A stretch of DNA of 64,000 nucleotides from Methylobacterium adhaesivum (lineage in GTDB: Bacteria; Pseudomonadota; Alphaproteobacteria; Rhizobiales; Beijerinckiaceae), in NCBI RefSeq assembly GCF_022179065.1, contig NZ_BPQD01000014.1, forward strand, positions 1 to 64,000, read 5' to 3'. The position numbers were made by a program, and so were the translations under genes. The notes beneath the pieces were generated by a model. The model was not told the origin of the DNA. It saw only the letters and a list, made by a program, of their open reading frames with translations, and made no database searches. Within the stretch, counting starts at the first letter, position 1. Each line of letters begins with the position of its first letter. Positions 9,112 to 18,500 of this stretch are shown one piece after another.

Positions 9112-9636
9112 TTGTCGACAGCCAATCCTGTGCGAGCTTGGCAGCGTGGGCAACTGCCACGTCGAGGAGAACAGGTGCCGGTTGCCAGACGTCAGCTCGC
9201 GGCATCGATCCGCGCCGCCGCGCATATCGTAGATCGAGAGGCGATTGCCAGCTTCATCGCGGACGAAGCCACGGAGGTGGGCCTCAACCCATTCCCGCAT
9301 ACGACTGCGGGAGCCCAGGGCCATATCTGGGCTGGGCATAGCTTCGATTTCCGAGCGTCGCAGGTGGAGGCCCTCGGCCTTGCGTGCCTGCTGAAGGCCC
9401 TGGATTCCCTGGCTGGCGACGAGCCTCTTACGCAGGAAATATTTCGCTCCGGTCCCTACCGGGCCTACGTCTATCACCCTGGCGATGGGTGTCAGATCGT
9501 CGGAGCGGTCGTGTATGGCCGTGCGGGTATGGCCCTTCCCGCGCTTAAGGCGATGCCTCGACGTCGTACCCTCCGGCGCGCGCATCGGGCTCATCCGCAA
9601 CAGCTCGATCTCTTTGCGCACCGGCAACATGCTTAG
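9112..9636 (+). CDS. Hypothetical protein, strand uncertain
   Basis: A frame of up to 174 residues whose central part (RAAAHIVDREAIASFIADEATEVG, LGLACLLKALDSLAGDE, EIFRSGPYRAYVYHP) has normal amino-acid composition and GC-rich third positions. An overlapping frame of similar length on the minus strand (8986-9630) is richer in Arg and Ser and looks less like protein. No family is recognised, no signal peptide is seen and the true start is unclear. The call rests on codon usage alone. Confidence 0.35.
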   Translation: MSTANPVRAWQRGQLPRRGEQVPVARRQLAASIRAAAHIVDREAIASFIADEATEVGLNPFPHTTAGAQGHIWAGHSFDFRASQVEALGLACLLKALDSLAGDEPLTQEIFRSGPYRAYVYHPGDGCQIVGAVVYGRAGMALPALKAMPRRRTLRRAHRAHPQQLDLFAHRQHA

Positions 9637-9687
9637 CTGCGCGCAGCAGGCACCAAGAACCTAATCACCCCACCAAGGACGTGGGCT

Positions 9688-10389
9688 TCAGCTGGCGAGG
9701 GCGCGCATTTCGGGGGCATCCTCGCGCAGGACGTAACCTCGCCCCCAGACGGTCTCGATGTAGTTCTTGCCCGAGGAGGCGTTGGCGAGCTTCTTGCGCA
9801 GCTTGCAGATGAACACGTCGATGATCTTCAGCTCGGGCTCGTCCATGCCGCCGTAGAGATGGTTAAGGAACATCTCCTTCGTGAGCGTCGTGCCCTTCCG
9901 GAGCGAGAGGAGTTCCAGCATCTGGTACTCCTTGCCCGTGAGGTGGACCCGAGAACCGGAAACCTCGACGGTTTTCTGGTCGAGGTTCACGATGAGGTCG
10001 CCCGTGGTGATCACCGACTGGGCGTGACCCTTCGAGCGGCGTACGATGGCGTGGATGCGGGCGACGAGTTCGTCCTTGTGGAACGGCTTCGTCAGATAGT
10101 CGTCGGCGCCAAAACCGAGACCCTTCACCTTATCCTCGATACCGGCCATACCCGAGAGGATGAGAATTGGGGTCTTGATCTTCGCAGCGCGCAGCGTGCG
10201 CAGCACTTCGTAGCCGGAGATGTCGGGTAGCGTCAGATCCAGCAAAATGATGTCGTAGTCGTAGAGCTTGCCGAGGTCGATTCCCTCCTCACCGAGATCG
10301 GTGGTGTAGGTGTTGAAGCTCTCGGACTTGAGCATCAGCTCGATGCTCGTAGCAACGGACGCATCGTCCTCGATTAGCAGAACGCGCAT
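9688..10389 (-). CDS. ctrA: CtrA-type cell-cycle response regulator
   Basis: OmpR/PhoB-type regulator of 233 residues, very close to alphaproteobacterial CtrA over its whole length. The receiver domain (1-~118) has the acidic pair D8/D9, phospho-acceptor D51 in LLDLTLPD, and the switch Lys in [21 protein letters not shown]. The winged-helix domain includes [17 protein letters not shown] and [14 protein letters not shown] with the [10 protein letters not shown] wing. CtrA activates flagellar, chemotaxis and envelope genes and blocks replication initiation in some relatives. A TTAA-N7-TTAC box on the coding strand just upstream suggests autoregulation. The C-terminal tail ends RALAS. It sits next to the proposed export unit, whose upstream regions carry CtrA half-sites. 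Confidence 0.92.
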   Translation of the reverse strand: MRVLLIEDDASVATSIELMLKSESFNTYTTDLGEEGIDLGKLYDYDIILLDLTLPDISGYEVLRTLRAAKIKTPILILSGMAGIEDKVKGLGFGADDYLTKPFHKDELVARIHAIVRRSKGHAQSVITTGDLIVNLDQKTVEVSGSRVHLTGKEYQMLELLSLRKGTTLTKEMFLNHLYGGMDEPELKIIDVFICKLRKKLANASSGKNYIETVWGRGYVLREDAPEMRALAS

Positions 10390-10433
10390 CGGCCAGGATC
10401 CTCAAAAGATGGAGGCATCCTGAAGGATCATTG

Positions 10434-10448
10434 GTAACAAACCGTTAA
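10434..10448 (-). promoter_or_regulatory. Putative CtrA-binding box upstream of ctrA
   Basis: Reading the minus strand from 10448: TTAACGGTTTGTTAC, that is TTAA, seven bases, TTAC, one mismatch from the full CtrA consensus TTAA-N7-TTAA. It lies 45-60 bases upstream of the ctrA start, where autoregulatory sites are found in other alphaproteobacteria. Binding itself is inferred. Confidence 0.6.
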
Positions 10449-10852
10449 GCTTGGGCCGGGCTGGAAACAGCAGCGGCCACGGACGCTGAGATACGGTGCG
10501 CGTACATCCGGCGTCACCCCATCCCGGCATCGTGGCCGCATCCGATCAAGCGGTTGTGCCGTGATCGGTATGTTTTCTAGATGGGGGCAACGTGGTTAAT
10601 TTTTAATGATCTCGATCAGCCGCTCACTGGCTGAGTTCCAGATTGATCGGCGTCGAAGGCGCCATCCTCACCCGGCTCTCGGGCGCTCCGCCGGTTGATG
10701 ACCCAGTGGACATACGTGGTCCGGGGCTTCCGTAGAGCGCATTGCGCATGCTGGCCGAAATGAACCGTAGGCTAAGCCGCGTTGAGCGCCCGCTGCACCG
10801 CCTCGGGCTCCCGGCTAATGACGAGGAGGTACGCCCGTGTCGAGGCGTCCGG
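10449..10852. other. Intergenic region between ctrA and the miniature element
   Basis: About 400 bases with no convincing gene. It includes an AT-rich patch, GTGGTTAATTTTTAATG, at 10590-10606 that could belong to the ctrA promoter region. Next to the miniature element the minus strand reads AYLLVISREPEAVQRALNAA then TAG, which has a protein-like look. It may be the tail of a gene cut by the element, but no N-terminal part could be matched to it. Confidence 0.3.
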
Positions 10853-11016
10853 TGACCTGACCGGGTGGCTTTGTACCGGGCTGATTGAGAGGATCAGCCA
10901 GGACCGAAGGAGCTGGACATGAAGCGAGGTCAGAAGACGGGTGCGGAGCAGATGGTGCTGAAGCTGCGCCAGATCGAGGTACAGTCAGCCCGGTCCAAAG
11001 CCACCCGGTCAGGTCA
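10853..11016 (+). mobile_element. IS3-derived miniature element (MITE-like)
   Basis: A 164-bp element bounded by inverted repeats of 32 bases (10853-10884 and 10985-11016) that differ at a single position, starting TGACCTGACCGGGTGG. Inside, ATG 10919 opens MKRGQKTGAEQMVLKLRQIE, the N-terminus of an IS3 OrfA; the frame then runs into the right repeat. CCGG precedes the left end (10849-10852) and occurs again one base past the right end (11018-11021), possibly a target duplication. It is an internal-deletion derivative that would need a transposase in trans. It lies ~150 bp upstream of the adaptor gene at 11169. Confidence 0.8.
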
Positions 11017-11112
11017 GCCGGGCCAAAGCGACGGGGGGACGTCAAAAGGCCTAAAAATCGCCACGCCTCGGCCGGCGGCATTCTCGATTATCATGCCCCA
11101 CCCTATGATGTG

Positions 11113-11120
11113 TTAACCAT
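11113..11120 (+). promoter_or_regulatory. TTAACCAT motif upstream of the export unit
   Basis: TTAACCAT is the octamer form of the CtrA half-site described in alphaproteobacteria. It lies 49 bases upstream of GTG 11169 and points towards the gene. The same octamer recurs ahead of the giant gene at 15483-15490. The role is inferred. Confidence 0.45.
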
Positions 11121-11168
11121 GCTGACGTACGAACCAGTCTCCCGCAGATCGGCGTAAGGAGGGTTCTC

Positions 11169-11897
11169 GTGCGCTTGGCAACGATCATCGTAGTGTCGCT
11201 CGTCGCCCTGCCGGCGTTCGCTCAACCCGAACCTCCAACGCGCGGGGTAGTGCGCGCGGTACGGGACGCCAGCGTCGCGACCGATCTCAACGCCCGCATC
11301 CTCACGCTGCCGTTCCGCGAGGGCGCCTCGTTCAATGCTGGCGATACGTTGATAACATTCGACTGCGATCGGACGCAGGCAGAATCCCGCGCGGCCGACG
11401 CCGAGACGTCGATCAACCGCATCGCCCTCGACAACGCTCAACTCCTCGACAAACGCCACGCAATCGGGCGCGTCGAAGTTCAGGCGGCCAAGGCGCGGTG
11501 GGATAAGGCCCACGCCTCCGCCGAGGCGTTGCGCATCAGGGTGCGCGATTGCCGGATTGTGGCGCCGTTCTCCGGGCGCGTCGCCGAACTGCGTGCGCGT
11601 GAGCATGAGATGCCGGTGGCCGGCCAGCCCCTCATCCGTATCGTCGATGCTAGCACACTGGAGATCGACCTTATCGTGCCCTCGGTCTGGCTGGCCTGGC
11701 TGCGGACCGCCGCCCCCGTCACGGTCAAAGTCGACGAGACCGGGCAGACCTATGCTGCAACGGTTGTCCGCACCGCGGCCGCCGTCGATCCGGTGTCCCA
11801 AACTATCAGGATCACCGCGGCCTTCGCCCCCGGCGACACCTCAGCGGTGCTACCGGGCATGAGTCTCAACGCCACCTTCGAACGTCCGTCCTACTGA
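11169..11897 (+). CDS. HlyD-family periplasmic adaptor subunit, secreted
   Basis: Protein of 242 residues. A signal peptide (MRLATIIVVSLVALPAFAQ) sends it to the periplasm. It carries a barrel-sandwich (lipoyl-like) half in LPFREGASFNAGDTLITFDCD, a short alpha-hairpin (~residues 72-120), the second half in RIVAPFSGRVAELRAREHE and VAGQPLIRIVD, then a beta-barrel domain ending ATFERPSY. The order is that of RND/MacA-type membrane fusion proteins, with a short hairpin. AGGAGG precedes GTG 11169. It is the first gene of a co-oriented unit; the next starts one base after its stop. No pump partner (RND or ABC) is encoded nearby, so its inner-membrane partner is probably one of the next two proteins. 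Confidence 0.88.
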   Translation: MRLATIIVVSLVALPAFAQPEPPTRGVVRAVRDASVATDLNARILTLPFREGASFNAGDTLITFDCDRTQAESRAADAETSINRIALDNAQLLDKRHAIGRVEVQAAKARWDKAHASAEALRIRVRDCRIVAPFSGRVAELRAREHEMPVAGQPLIRIVDASTLEIDLIVPSVWLAWLRTAAPVTVKVDETGQTYAATVVRTAAAVDPVSQTIRITAAFAPGDTSAVLPGMSLNATFERPSY

Positions 11898-11898
11898 C

Positions 11899-13311
11899 AT
11901 GGGCGCGCCGCAACCGACTGGCGAAACCGGTGGCCGCCGCGTCCGTATCGACCCCTCGGGCGCGACGCTCCTGCGGCGGCCGGAGCAGATCGCGGCCGAC
12001 GATGCCGGCGCCGGCCTGCGCCAGCTCCTGGCCGTCGAGGCGACCTTCCGCCAGGCCGCGGACCGCGACGCCCTCGGCCTCGCCCTCATCAACGAGACCG
12101 TCAAGCTGGTGCGGGCACGTCAGGGCTTCCTGCTGAGGACGGATCGCCTCGGCGACCCGGCCGTCGAGCGGGTGTCCGGCACGATCCAGGTCGAGCGCAA
12201 TGCGCCCCTCGTCGCCTTCGTGGAGGCGGCCATTGCCGCGATCCCCAAGGTAGAACGCGCCGCGTTCCGTTTCCTCGACCTTCCGGCGCTGGGCGGCGAG
12301 GAGGCGCTGACCTATCCCTTCGGCCACGGCCTGTGGGTCCCCCTGCTCGATCGCCTCGGAGCGTCGGTCGGCGGCCTGCTGCTGACGCGCGAGCGGGCTT
12401 TCGACGAGGCCGATATGGCCCTCGCCGGGCGGCTCGCGGAAACTGGCGCCCATGCCCTCCTTGCCCTGCGACCGCCGTTGCTGCCGCGCTTGTCGAGCGG
12501 TCTGCGCGGGCCCGCCCTCGGCGTGGCCGGCCTCGTACTGGCGGGACTTGCGCTTCCGGTCTCGATGACCGTGCTGGCACCGGCCACGATCACAGCCGAG
12601 CGACCCTTCGTGGTCGCCGCGCCGATCGAGGGCATCATCGAGGAGATTTTGGTGACGCCGAACGCCGCGGTCGCCATCGGCGACCTCGTCTTGCGGTACG
12701 TCGACACCGCCCAACGCAACGCCCTCGCGGTGTCCGAGCGCGAGGTGCAGGTCGCCGACGCGAAGCTCCGACAGGTGACGGTGGCGGCGTATGCCGACGA
12801 GCGCGCCCGGCGGGAGATCGGGCAGGCCCGCGCCGAGCTGGCATTGAAGGCGGCCGAACGGGATTTTGCCCATGACACCTTCGCCAAAACGCAAGTCCGC
12901 GCCGAGCGCGCCGGCGTCGCCGTCTATGCCGACCGCAAGGAGTGGTACGGCAAGCCCGTCGCCGCCGGGCAGCGCATCCTGGAGATCGCCGACCCGAAGA
13001 CGGTGGAGATCCGCATCGACCTTCCGGTCTCGGATGCCATCGCCCTCGAAGCGGGCAGCCGGGTCCGGCTCTTCCTCGACGCCGATCCCCTCAACGCTCT
13101 GGATGCGCAGGTCGACGAGGTGACGCCCGTCGCGCGGCTGACGGAGGCCGGCGTGCTCGCCCACCGCGTCGTCGCGAGGCTGCCCGCCGCCGCGCGGCCA
13201 CCACGGCTCGGGGCTCGCGGAACGGCACAGCTCTACGGATCGACTGTGCCGTTCGGGTTCACCCTCCTGCGCAAACCCCTCGCGTTCCTGCGCCAGAAAG
13301 TCGGCCTGTGA
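11899..13311 (+). CDS. GAF domain-HlyD membrane fusion protein
   Basis: Protein of 470 residues in two parts. Residues ~35-195 resemble a GAF sensor fold (TFRQAADRDALGLALINETVKL, then LWVPLLDRLGASVGGLLLTRERAFDEAD). A single membrane helix follows at ~204-228 (GVAGLVLAGLALPVSMTVL). Next come a barrel-sandwich strand set (VAAPIEGIIEEILVTPNAAV), a coiled-coil hairpin (~275-325), the return strand AGVAVYADRKEW and a beta-barrel. The GAF part would sit in the cytosol and the HlyD part in the periplasm. The gene starts one base after the preceding stop and its last four bases overlap the next start (GTGA), so translation is probably coupled. A cytosolic sensor on an adaptor is unusual and could gate the system. 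Confidence 0.85.
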   Translation: MGAPQPTGETGGRRVRIDPSGATLLRRPEQIAADDAGAGLRQLLAVEATFRQAADRDALGLALINETVKLVRARQGFLLRTDRLGDPAVERVSGTIQVERNAPLVAFVEAAIAAIPKVERAAFRFLDLPALGGEEALTYPFGHGLWVPLLDRLGASVGGLLLTRERAFDEADMALAGRLAETGAHALLALRPPLLPRLSSGLRGPALGVAGLVLAGLALPVSMTVLAPATITAERPFVVAAPIEGIIEEILVTPNAAVAIGDLVLRYVDTAQRNALAVSEREVQVADAKLRQVTVAAYADERARREIGQARAELALKAAERDFAHDTFAKTQVRAERAGVAVYADRKEWYGKPVAAGQRILEIADPKTVEIRIDLPVSDAIALEAGSRVRLFLDADPLNALDAQVDEVTPVARLTEAGVLAHRVVARLPAAARPPRLGARGTAQLYGSTVPFGFTLLRKPLAFLRQKVGL

Positions 13312-15449
13312 GCCGCGGGGCGGGCTCGGCGGATGACCCGCCGCTTACGGCCCTGCGCGAAGACCTGCGGATTGAGCGCGGAGCGGTGCCGGGCGACGGC
13401 GGTCCGACCCCCTGGCTGCTCTACGATCCGCTGGCGCATCGCTTCTACGAGATTGACGGCACCGGCCTCGCCTTCCTCAAGGCCTGGCGGACGGGCCTCA
13501 CGCCGACCGAACTCGCCCAAGCCGCCGGCAAGGCCCTCGGACGCGCGGTCGCGCCGGCCGAGGTCGCGGGGTTTCGGGGGTTCTGCGAAGCCAACGGCCT
13601 CGTCGCGCATCGCGGCGGCTGGCAGGGTCTGGCGCGGCAGGCGGCGGCCCGCAAGCAGGGGGGCGGCGCATGGCTGATGCACAACTACCTCTTCGTCCGC
13701 ATTCCCCTGGTGCGGCCGCAGGCGTTTCTCGACCGCACCCTGCCGCTCGCTCGCCGGCTCGCTGACCGGCGCAGCCTGATCGCCGTCGCGCTCGCCGGGC
13801 TGCTCGGGCTGTACCTCGCCATGCAGCAATGGGACGCGTTCCGCGCGACCTTCCTGCAGTTCCTCACGCCGGAGGGGGTGATCGGCTATCTCGCCGCCCT
13901 CGTCACCGTGAAGGCGCTGCACGAGCTCGGCCACGCCTATGTCGCCACCCATTACGGCTGCCGCGTCCCCAGCATGGGCGTCGCCTTCATGGTGCTGATG
14001 CCGGTGCTCTATACCGACACCACCGACGCTTGGCGCCTGCGGGACCGTCGCCAGCGCGTCGCCATCGACGGCGCCGGAGTCGCGGTGGAACTCGCCGTGG
14101 CGGCCGTCGCGACGCTCGCCTGGTCGTTCCTGCCCGAGGGAACGCCGCGCTCCATCGCCTTCTTTCTGGCCACGACGAGCTGGGTGATGAGCGTCGCGAT
14201 CAACCTCAGTCCGCTGATGCGCTTCGATGGCTACTACATCGCCGTCGATCTGTTTGGGGTGCCGAACCTCCAACCCCGCGCCTTCGCCGTCACCACCTGG
14301 GCGCTACGCGAGACGCTGTTCGAGCTCGGCGATCCCTGCCCCGAGACCTGGAGCCCGCGCCGGCGCGCGGCCGTGATCGCCTACGGCGTTGCGGTCTGGA
14401 TCTACCGGCTGGTCGTGTTCACCGGCATCGCCGTGATGGTCTACACCCTGGCCTTCAAGATCCTCGGTCTGGTGCTCTTTGCCGTCGAGATCGGCGTGTT
14501 CGTCCTGCGCCCGATCTACCGTGAAACCAAGTTCTGGTGGGTGAACCGCGCACGGATCTCGTCCGGTGAGCGCACGCGGTTCACCGTGGCGGCGCTCGGC
14601 GTGGTCCTGGCGCTGCTGGTCCTGCCGGTCTCGGGTCGCGTCGAAATCCCGGCAATTGCCGAGCCGGAGCGGACCGAGCGACTCACCGCCGTGGAACCGG
14701 CGCGCGTCGAGACCGTGGAGGTCGAGGCGGGCGCGTCGGTCAATGCCGGGCAGGTCCTGATCCGGCTGCATTCGCCCCGCCTCGTTCACGAGCTGAACAC
14801 GGCGCGCATCCGCCTGGCCCTGGTGGAGGCGCGGCAGGACCGCCGCGCCGCCGATGCGCAGGACCGGGCCGGCGGCCTCGTCCTCGATGGCGAGCGGAAC
14901 GCCAAGCGCGAAGCCGTTCAGGGCCTGGAGCGGCGCCACGACGAACTCGTGATCCGCGCGGCCTTCGACGGCGTCGTCGCCGAGATCGAGCCCGACCTGC
15001 AGCCCGGACGCTGGGTCAGCAGAGGCGAGGAACTCGGGACCCTGGTCTCGAACGGTCGGCGGCAGGTGCGCGGCCTCGTGCCGGAGGACGCCATGGCGCG
15101 CCTCTACGCCGGCGCACCCGGCACCTTCGTGCCCGACGATCTCACCACCGGCTCGATTCCGGTGGTCGTCAGTTCGGTGTCGAGCGCGGCGGTCGCCACC
15201 GTCGAGATTCCCTCGCTCGTATCCACTCTGGGCGGTCCTGTCGCCGTGCGCGAGGAGAAGAACGTCGGCCTGGTGCCCGTCGAGGCGCAGTACACCGTCG
15301 TCATGAACCGCCCCGAGGACGAACTGCGCCTGTCCGGTACGCCCGCCGTGGTGCGCGGGGTGGTCGCCGTCTCGGGGCATCGGGAAAGCGTCGCGGCCCA
15401 CGCGTTTCGCCGCGTGGTCGCCGTGCTCGTGCGCGAGAGCGGCTTCTGA
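13308..15449 (+). CDS. PqqD-like / M50 site-2-type metalloprotease / HlyD fusion
   Basis: Protein of 713 residues from GTG 13308, which overlaps the previous stop by four bases. Residues ~34-102 (PWLLYDPLAHRFYEIDGTG to FCEANGLV) resemble a PqqD/RiPP-recognition winged helix. Membrane segments follow, with the zinc motif HELGH at 205-209 and the third-ligand motif NLSPLMRFDGYY (D307), as in family M50. From ~445 a periplasmic HlyD-like barrel-sandwich appears (VETVEVEAGASVNAGQVLIRL; VIRAAFDGVVAEIEPDLQPG). All zinc ligands are present, so catalysis is possible. It resembles 'putative peptide zinc metalloprotease' proteins of peptide-export loci. It may process or conduct the giant protein encoded next; that is inference. 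Confidence 0.9.
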   Translation: MSRGAGSADDPPLTALREDLRIERGAVPGDGGPTPWLLYDPLAHRFYEIDGTGLAFLKAWRTGLTPTELAQAAGKALGRAVAPAEVAGFRGFCEANGLVAHRGGWQGLARQAAARKQGGGAWLMHNYLFVRIPLVRPQAFLDRTLPLARRLADRRSLIAVALAGLLGLYLAMQQWDAFRATFLQFLTPEGVIGYLAALVTVKALHELGHAYVATHYGCRVPSMGVAFMVLMPVLYTDTTDAWRLRDRRQRVAIDGAGVAVELAVAAVATLAWSFLPEGTPRSIAFFLATTSWVMSVAINLSPLMRFDGYYIAVDLFGVPNLQPRAFAVTTWALRETLFELGDPCPETWSPRRRAAVIAYGVAVWIYRLVVFTGIAVMVYTLAFKILGLVLFAVEIGVFVLRPIYRETKFWWVNRARISSGERTRFTVAALGVVLALLVLPVSGRVEIPAIAEPERTERLTAVEPARVETVEVEAGASVNAGQVLIRLHSPRLVHELNTARIRLALVEARQDRRAADAQDRAGGLVLDGERNAKREAVQGLERRHDELVIRAAFDGVVAEIEPDLQPGRWVSRGEELGTLVSNGRRQVRGLVPEDAMARLYAGAPGTFVPDDLTTGSIPVVVSSVSSAAVATVEIPSLVSTLGGPVAVREEKNVGLVPVEAQYTVVMNRPEDELRLSGTPAVVRGVVAVSGHRESVAAHAFRRVVAVLVRESGF

Positions 15450-15482
15450 ACGAGGTCACCCGAGGCGCCGCCCCACCGTTCC

Positions 15483-15490
15483 TTAACCAT
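15483..15490 (+). promoter_or_regulatory. TTAACCAT motif upstream of the giant surface protein
   Basis: A second exact TTAACCAT lies in the 104-base gap before ATG 15554, oriented towards the gene. It is the only AT-rich stretch in that gap, so it stands out. It may give the giant gene its own CtrA-dependent start. Confidence 0.45.
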
Positions 15491-15553
15491 GCCGGCCTAG
15501 GCTCGCCATCGGGGAGCGCGTGACGCGTTCCGGTCGCAGGCTGGGCGGACTCG

Positions 15554-18500
15554 ATGTTCGGACGTTTCCGGAGCAAGGCGTGGGCGGGTTCGGGGGCACG
15601 GGGCGCGATGGGGGCGCTTCCGACTCCGGCGATCCGCGCCCTCGAACCCCGCTTCGTCTTCGATGGCGCCGCCGCACCGGCCGCCGCGCAGGCGCAGTCG
15701 GACGCCGTCGCGCAGGCCCATCCGGACGCTGCCGCGCAGGCTCATCCCGACGCCGCGCGATCGCACGCCGACCAGACCGGGACGGCGGGCGACACCGCAC
15801 ATGGCGCGCCGGCGGACGCGCAGTCCGCCGCCCTGGCCGCCGCGCCACCGACGCACGAGACCGCCTCCGTCGACGGCCGCCACGAGATCGTGGTGATCGA
15901 CCGAGGCGTTGCCGATCTGGCGACCCTCCTCGCCGGACTGCCGGCCTCGGCCGAGATCATCCTCATCGATTCCGCCAGGGACGGCTTCGACCAGCTCGCC
16001 GAGGCGCTTAAGGGACGCGGCGACATCGATGCCATCCACATCCTCTCGCATGGCTCGGCCGGCGACCTTCGCCTCGGCACCGGCGACCTGACGGCCGAGA
16101 CGATCCAGGGCCGCTACGCCGCCGACCTCGCGGTCATCGGCAACGCGCTCACCGCCACCGGCGACCTCCTGATCTACGGCTGCGACTTCGCGGCGGGCGA
16201 GGCCGGCGCGCGCGCCGCCGCGCTCCTCGCGTCCGCGACCGGGGCTGACGTCGCCGCGTCGGACGACGCCACCGGCGCGACCGCCCGCGGCGGCGACTGG
16301 AACCTTGAAGTGCGGGACGGCGCCATCGAGACCGGTGTCGTCGTCGGCGAGGCGGCACAGCACGCGTGGCAGCATAGGCTGGCAGCCGCGGACAACGGGC
16401 GCGGCGCGCTGCTGGCCGTCTCGGGGCGCACAATCTACAGCGTCGACATCGCCTCCGGAAAGGCGACGCCCCTCACGGACGCCCCCGCCAGCGTCGGCGG
16501 GATCGGCCTGGGCACGTCCCTCAACTCCCTCGCGGTCGACCAAGCGAACGGGCTGATCTACTACGTCGACAACGCCAGTCCGCGTGCCTCCGACAGGAAC
16601 GCACTATTCGCCTACGATTTCCGGAACGATCAGCACATCCTGATCAGCGCCGATCTCTCGAACAACGGCATCGCCACCGGCAACCAGGGCCTGGGCAGCG
16701 CCGGCGCCGCCTTCTCCAACGGCGTCCTCTACCTCGCTGTCGAGAACGTCTCCGGCGCGACCGATCAGATCTACAAGCTGACCTTCACCGGGGCCGGGCG
16801 CACTGTGGCGTCGGGGTCGACCTTCGGCAATCAGTCGAACCACAACTACGACTGGGGCGACATCGGGATCGATCAGGCCAGCGGACAGCTCGTCAGTCTG
16901 ACCCGGTCCTCCTACGCCCGGTTTAACCTCAGCGACGGGAGCGAGGCCCTCTACGACGACACGGTGGCCCGGACCGACGTCCAGACCGGCGTCGATTCCG
17001 GTGGGTTCATCTACACCCTCGGCACAAACATCACCCGGATCGACCCGTCGGACGGAAGCGTCGTTGGCAGCGGCAGGGCCATCACCACGAACGGCTCGAC
17101 CGCCCTCGGCACCATCAACGACGCGGCCTCCTGGACCCCGCCGACCTCGACGATCGGCGGACGGGTCTTCGCGGACGCGAACGCCAATCGCGCGTCCGAT
17201 GCCGGCGAGGCCGGCATCCGGGGGGTCACCGTCGAACTCGTCGACGACGTGAACGGCAACGGCCTGGTCGATACCGGCGAGCGTGTCCTGGCGACCGAGA
17301 CTTCGGCCGCGGACGGCAGCTACGGCTTCACCGGGATCCTGCCGGGCCAGTTCGTCGTGCGGGTAACCGACACCGAGGGACGCCTCAGGACGGCCACGGC
17401 GACGACGGCAACCTCCGGTGCGCTCACCGACAACAAGGTCGGGGCGACCTTGGCCGGCCCGAATTTCGGCTACAATCCGGCCCTCGTGCTCGATCTCGAC
17501 GATTCGGCCGCCGGCACCGGCTACGCCACCCAGTACACCGAACGGGCGGCGGGGGTCGCCATTGTCGATGGCGACGTCTCGATCGCCGACGTCGCGAGCT
17601 CCACCCTCATGTCGGCGAAGGCCGTCATCACCAACGGCAGCGGCGGCGACACCCTCGGCATCGCCGGTACGCTGCCGACCGGCCTCAGCGCCGTCTACGA
17701 CACGACGACCTTCACGCTGACGCTGACTGGATCGGCCAGCCTCGCCGACTACCGGACAGCCCTGCAGCAGATTCGGTTCTCGTCGGCCGACCACGATCCC
17801 GCGACGGTCGACCGCTCCATCACGGTGACCGCCAACGACGGGACGATCGATTCGAACACGACGGTCGCCACCGTCGCGTTCACGGCCGTCGACGACGCGC
17901 CGGTGAACGGCGTTCCGGGGGCGCAGACCGTGAACGAGGATGCCGCGCTCGTCTTCGCGTCGGCCAACGGCAACGCCATCACCGTGTCCGATGCCGACGC
18001 CCGCACCGGCACTCTCACCACGACGCTCAGCGTCGCTCACGGCACCCTCACCCTCGGCTCGACGAACGGCGTGACGGTCAGCGGCAACGGCACCGATACG
18101 GTGAGCGTCACCGGTGCGATCGCCGACATCCAGGCGGCCCTGAACGGGACGACCTACCGGGGTGCGCAGGACTACAACGGCAGCGATACCCTCACGGTCG
18201 TCACCAACGACAACGGCAACACCGGATCGGGCGGGCCGAGGAGCGACACCGACACCGTCGCGATCACGATCACGCCGGTCAACGACGCCCCCGTGCTCGA
18301 TCTCGACGCCTCGGTGCCCGGAACCGGTTTCCAGACGAGTACCGGCACCGGCGGGACAGGCGTCGCCATCGTCGACACCGACGTCTCGATCGCCGACGTC
18401 GACAATGCCAACATCGCTTCGGCCAAGGCCGTCATCACCAACCATCAGGCCGGAGACAGCCTCGCCCTGGTTGGCACGCCGCCGTCGGGGATCGTCGCGA

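Noticed and set aside
8986-9630. Minus-strand frame of 214 codons opposite the gene called at 9112-9636
   Set aside because: Its composition (Arg/Ser-rich) and codon third positions are less gene-like than the plus strand; neither strand has a recognised family, so the choice is tentative.
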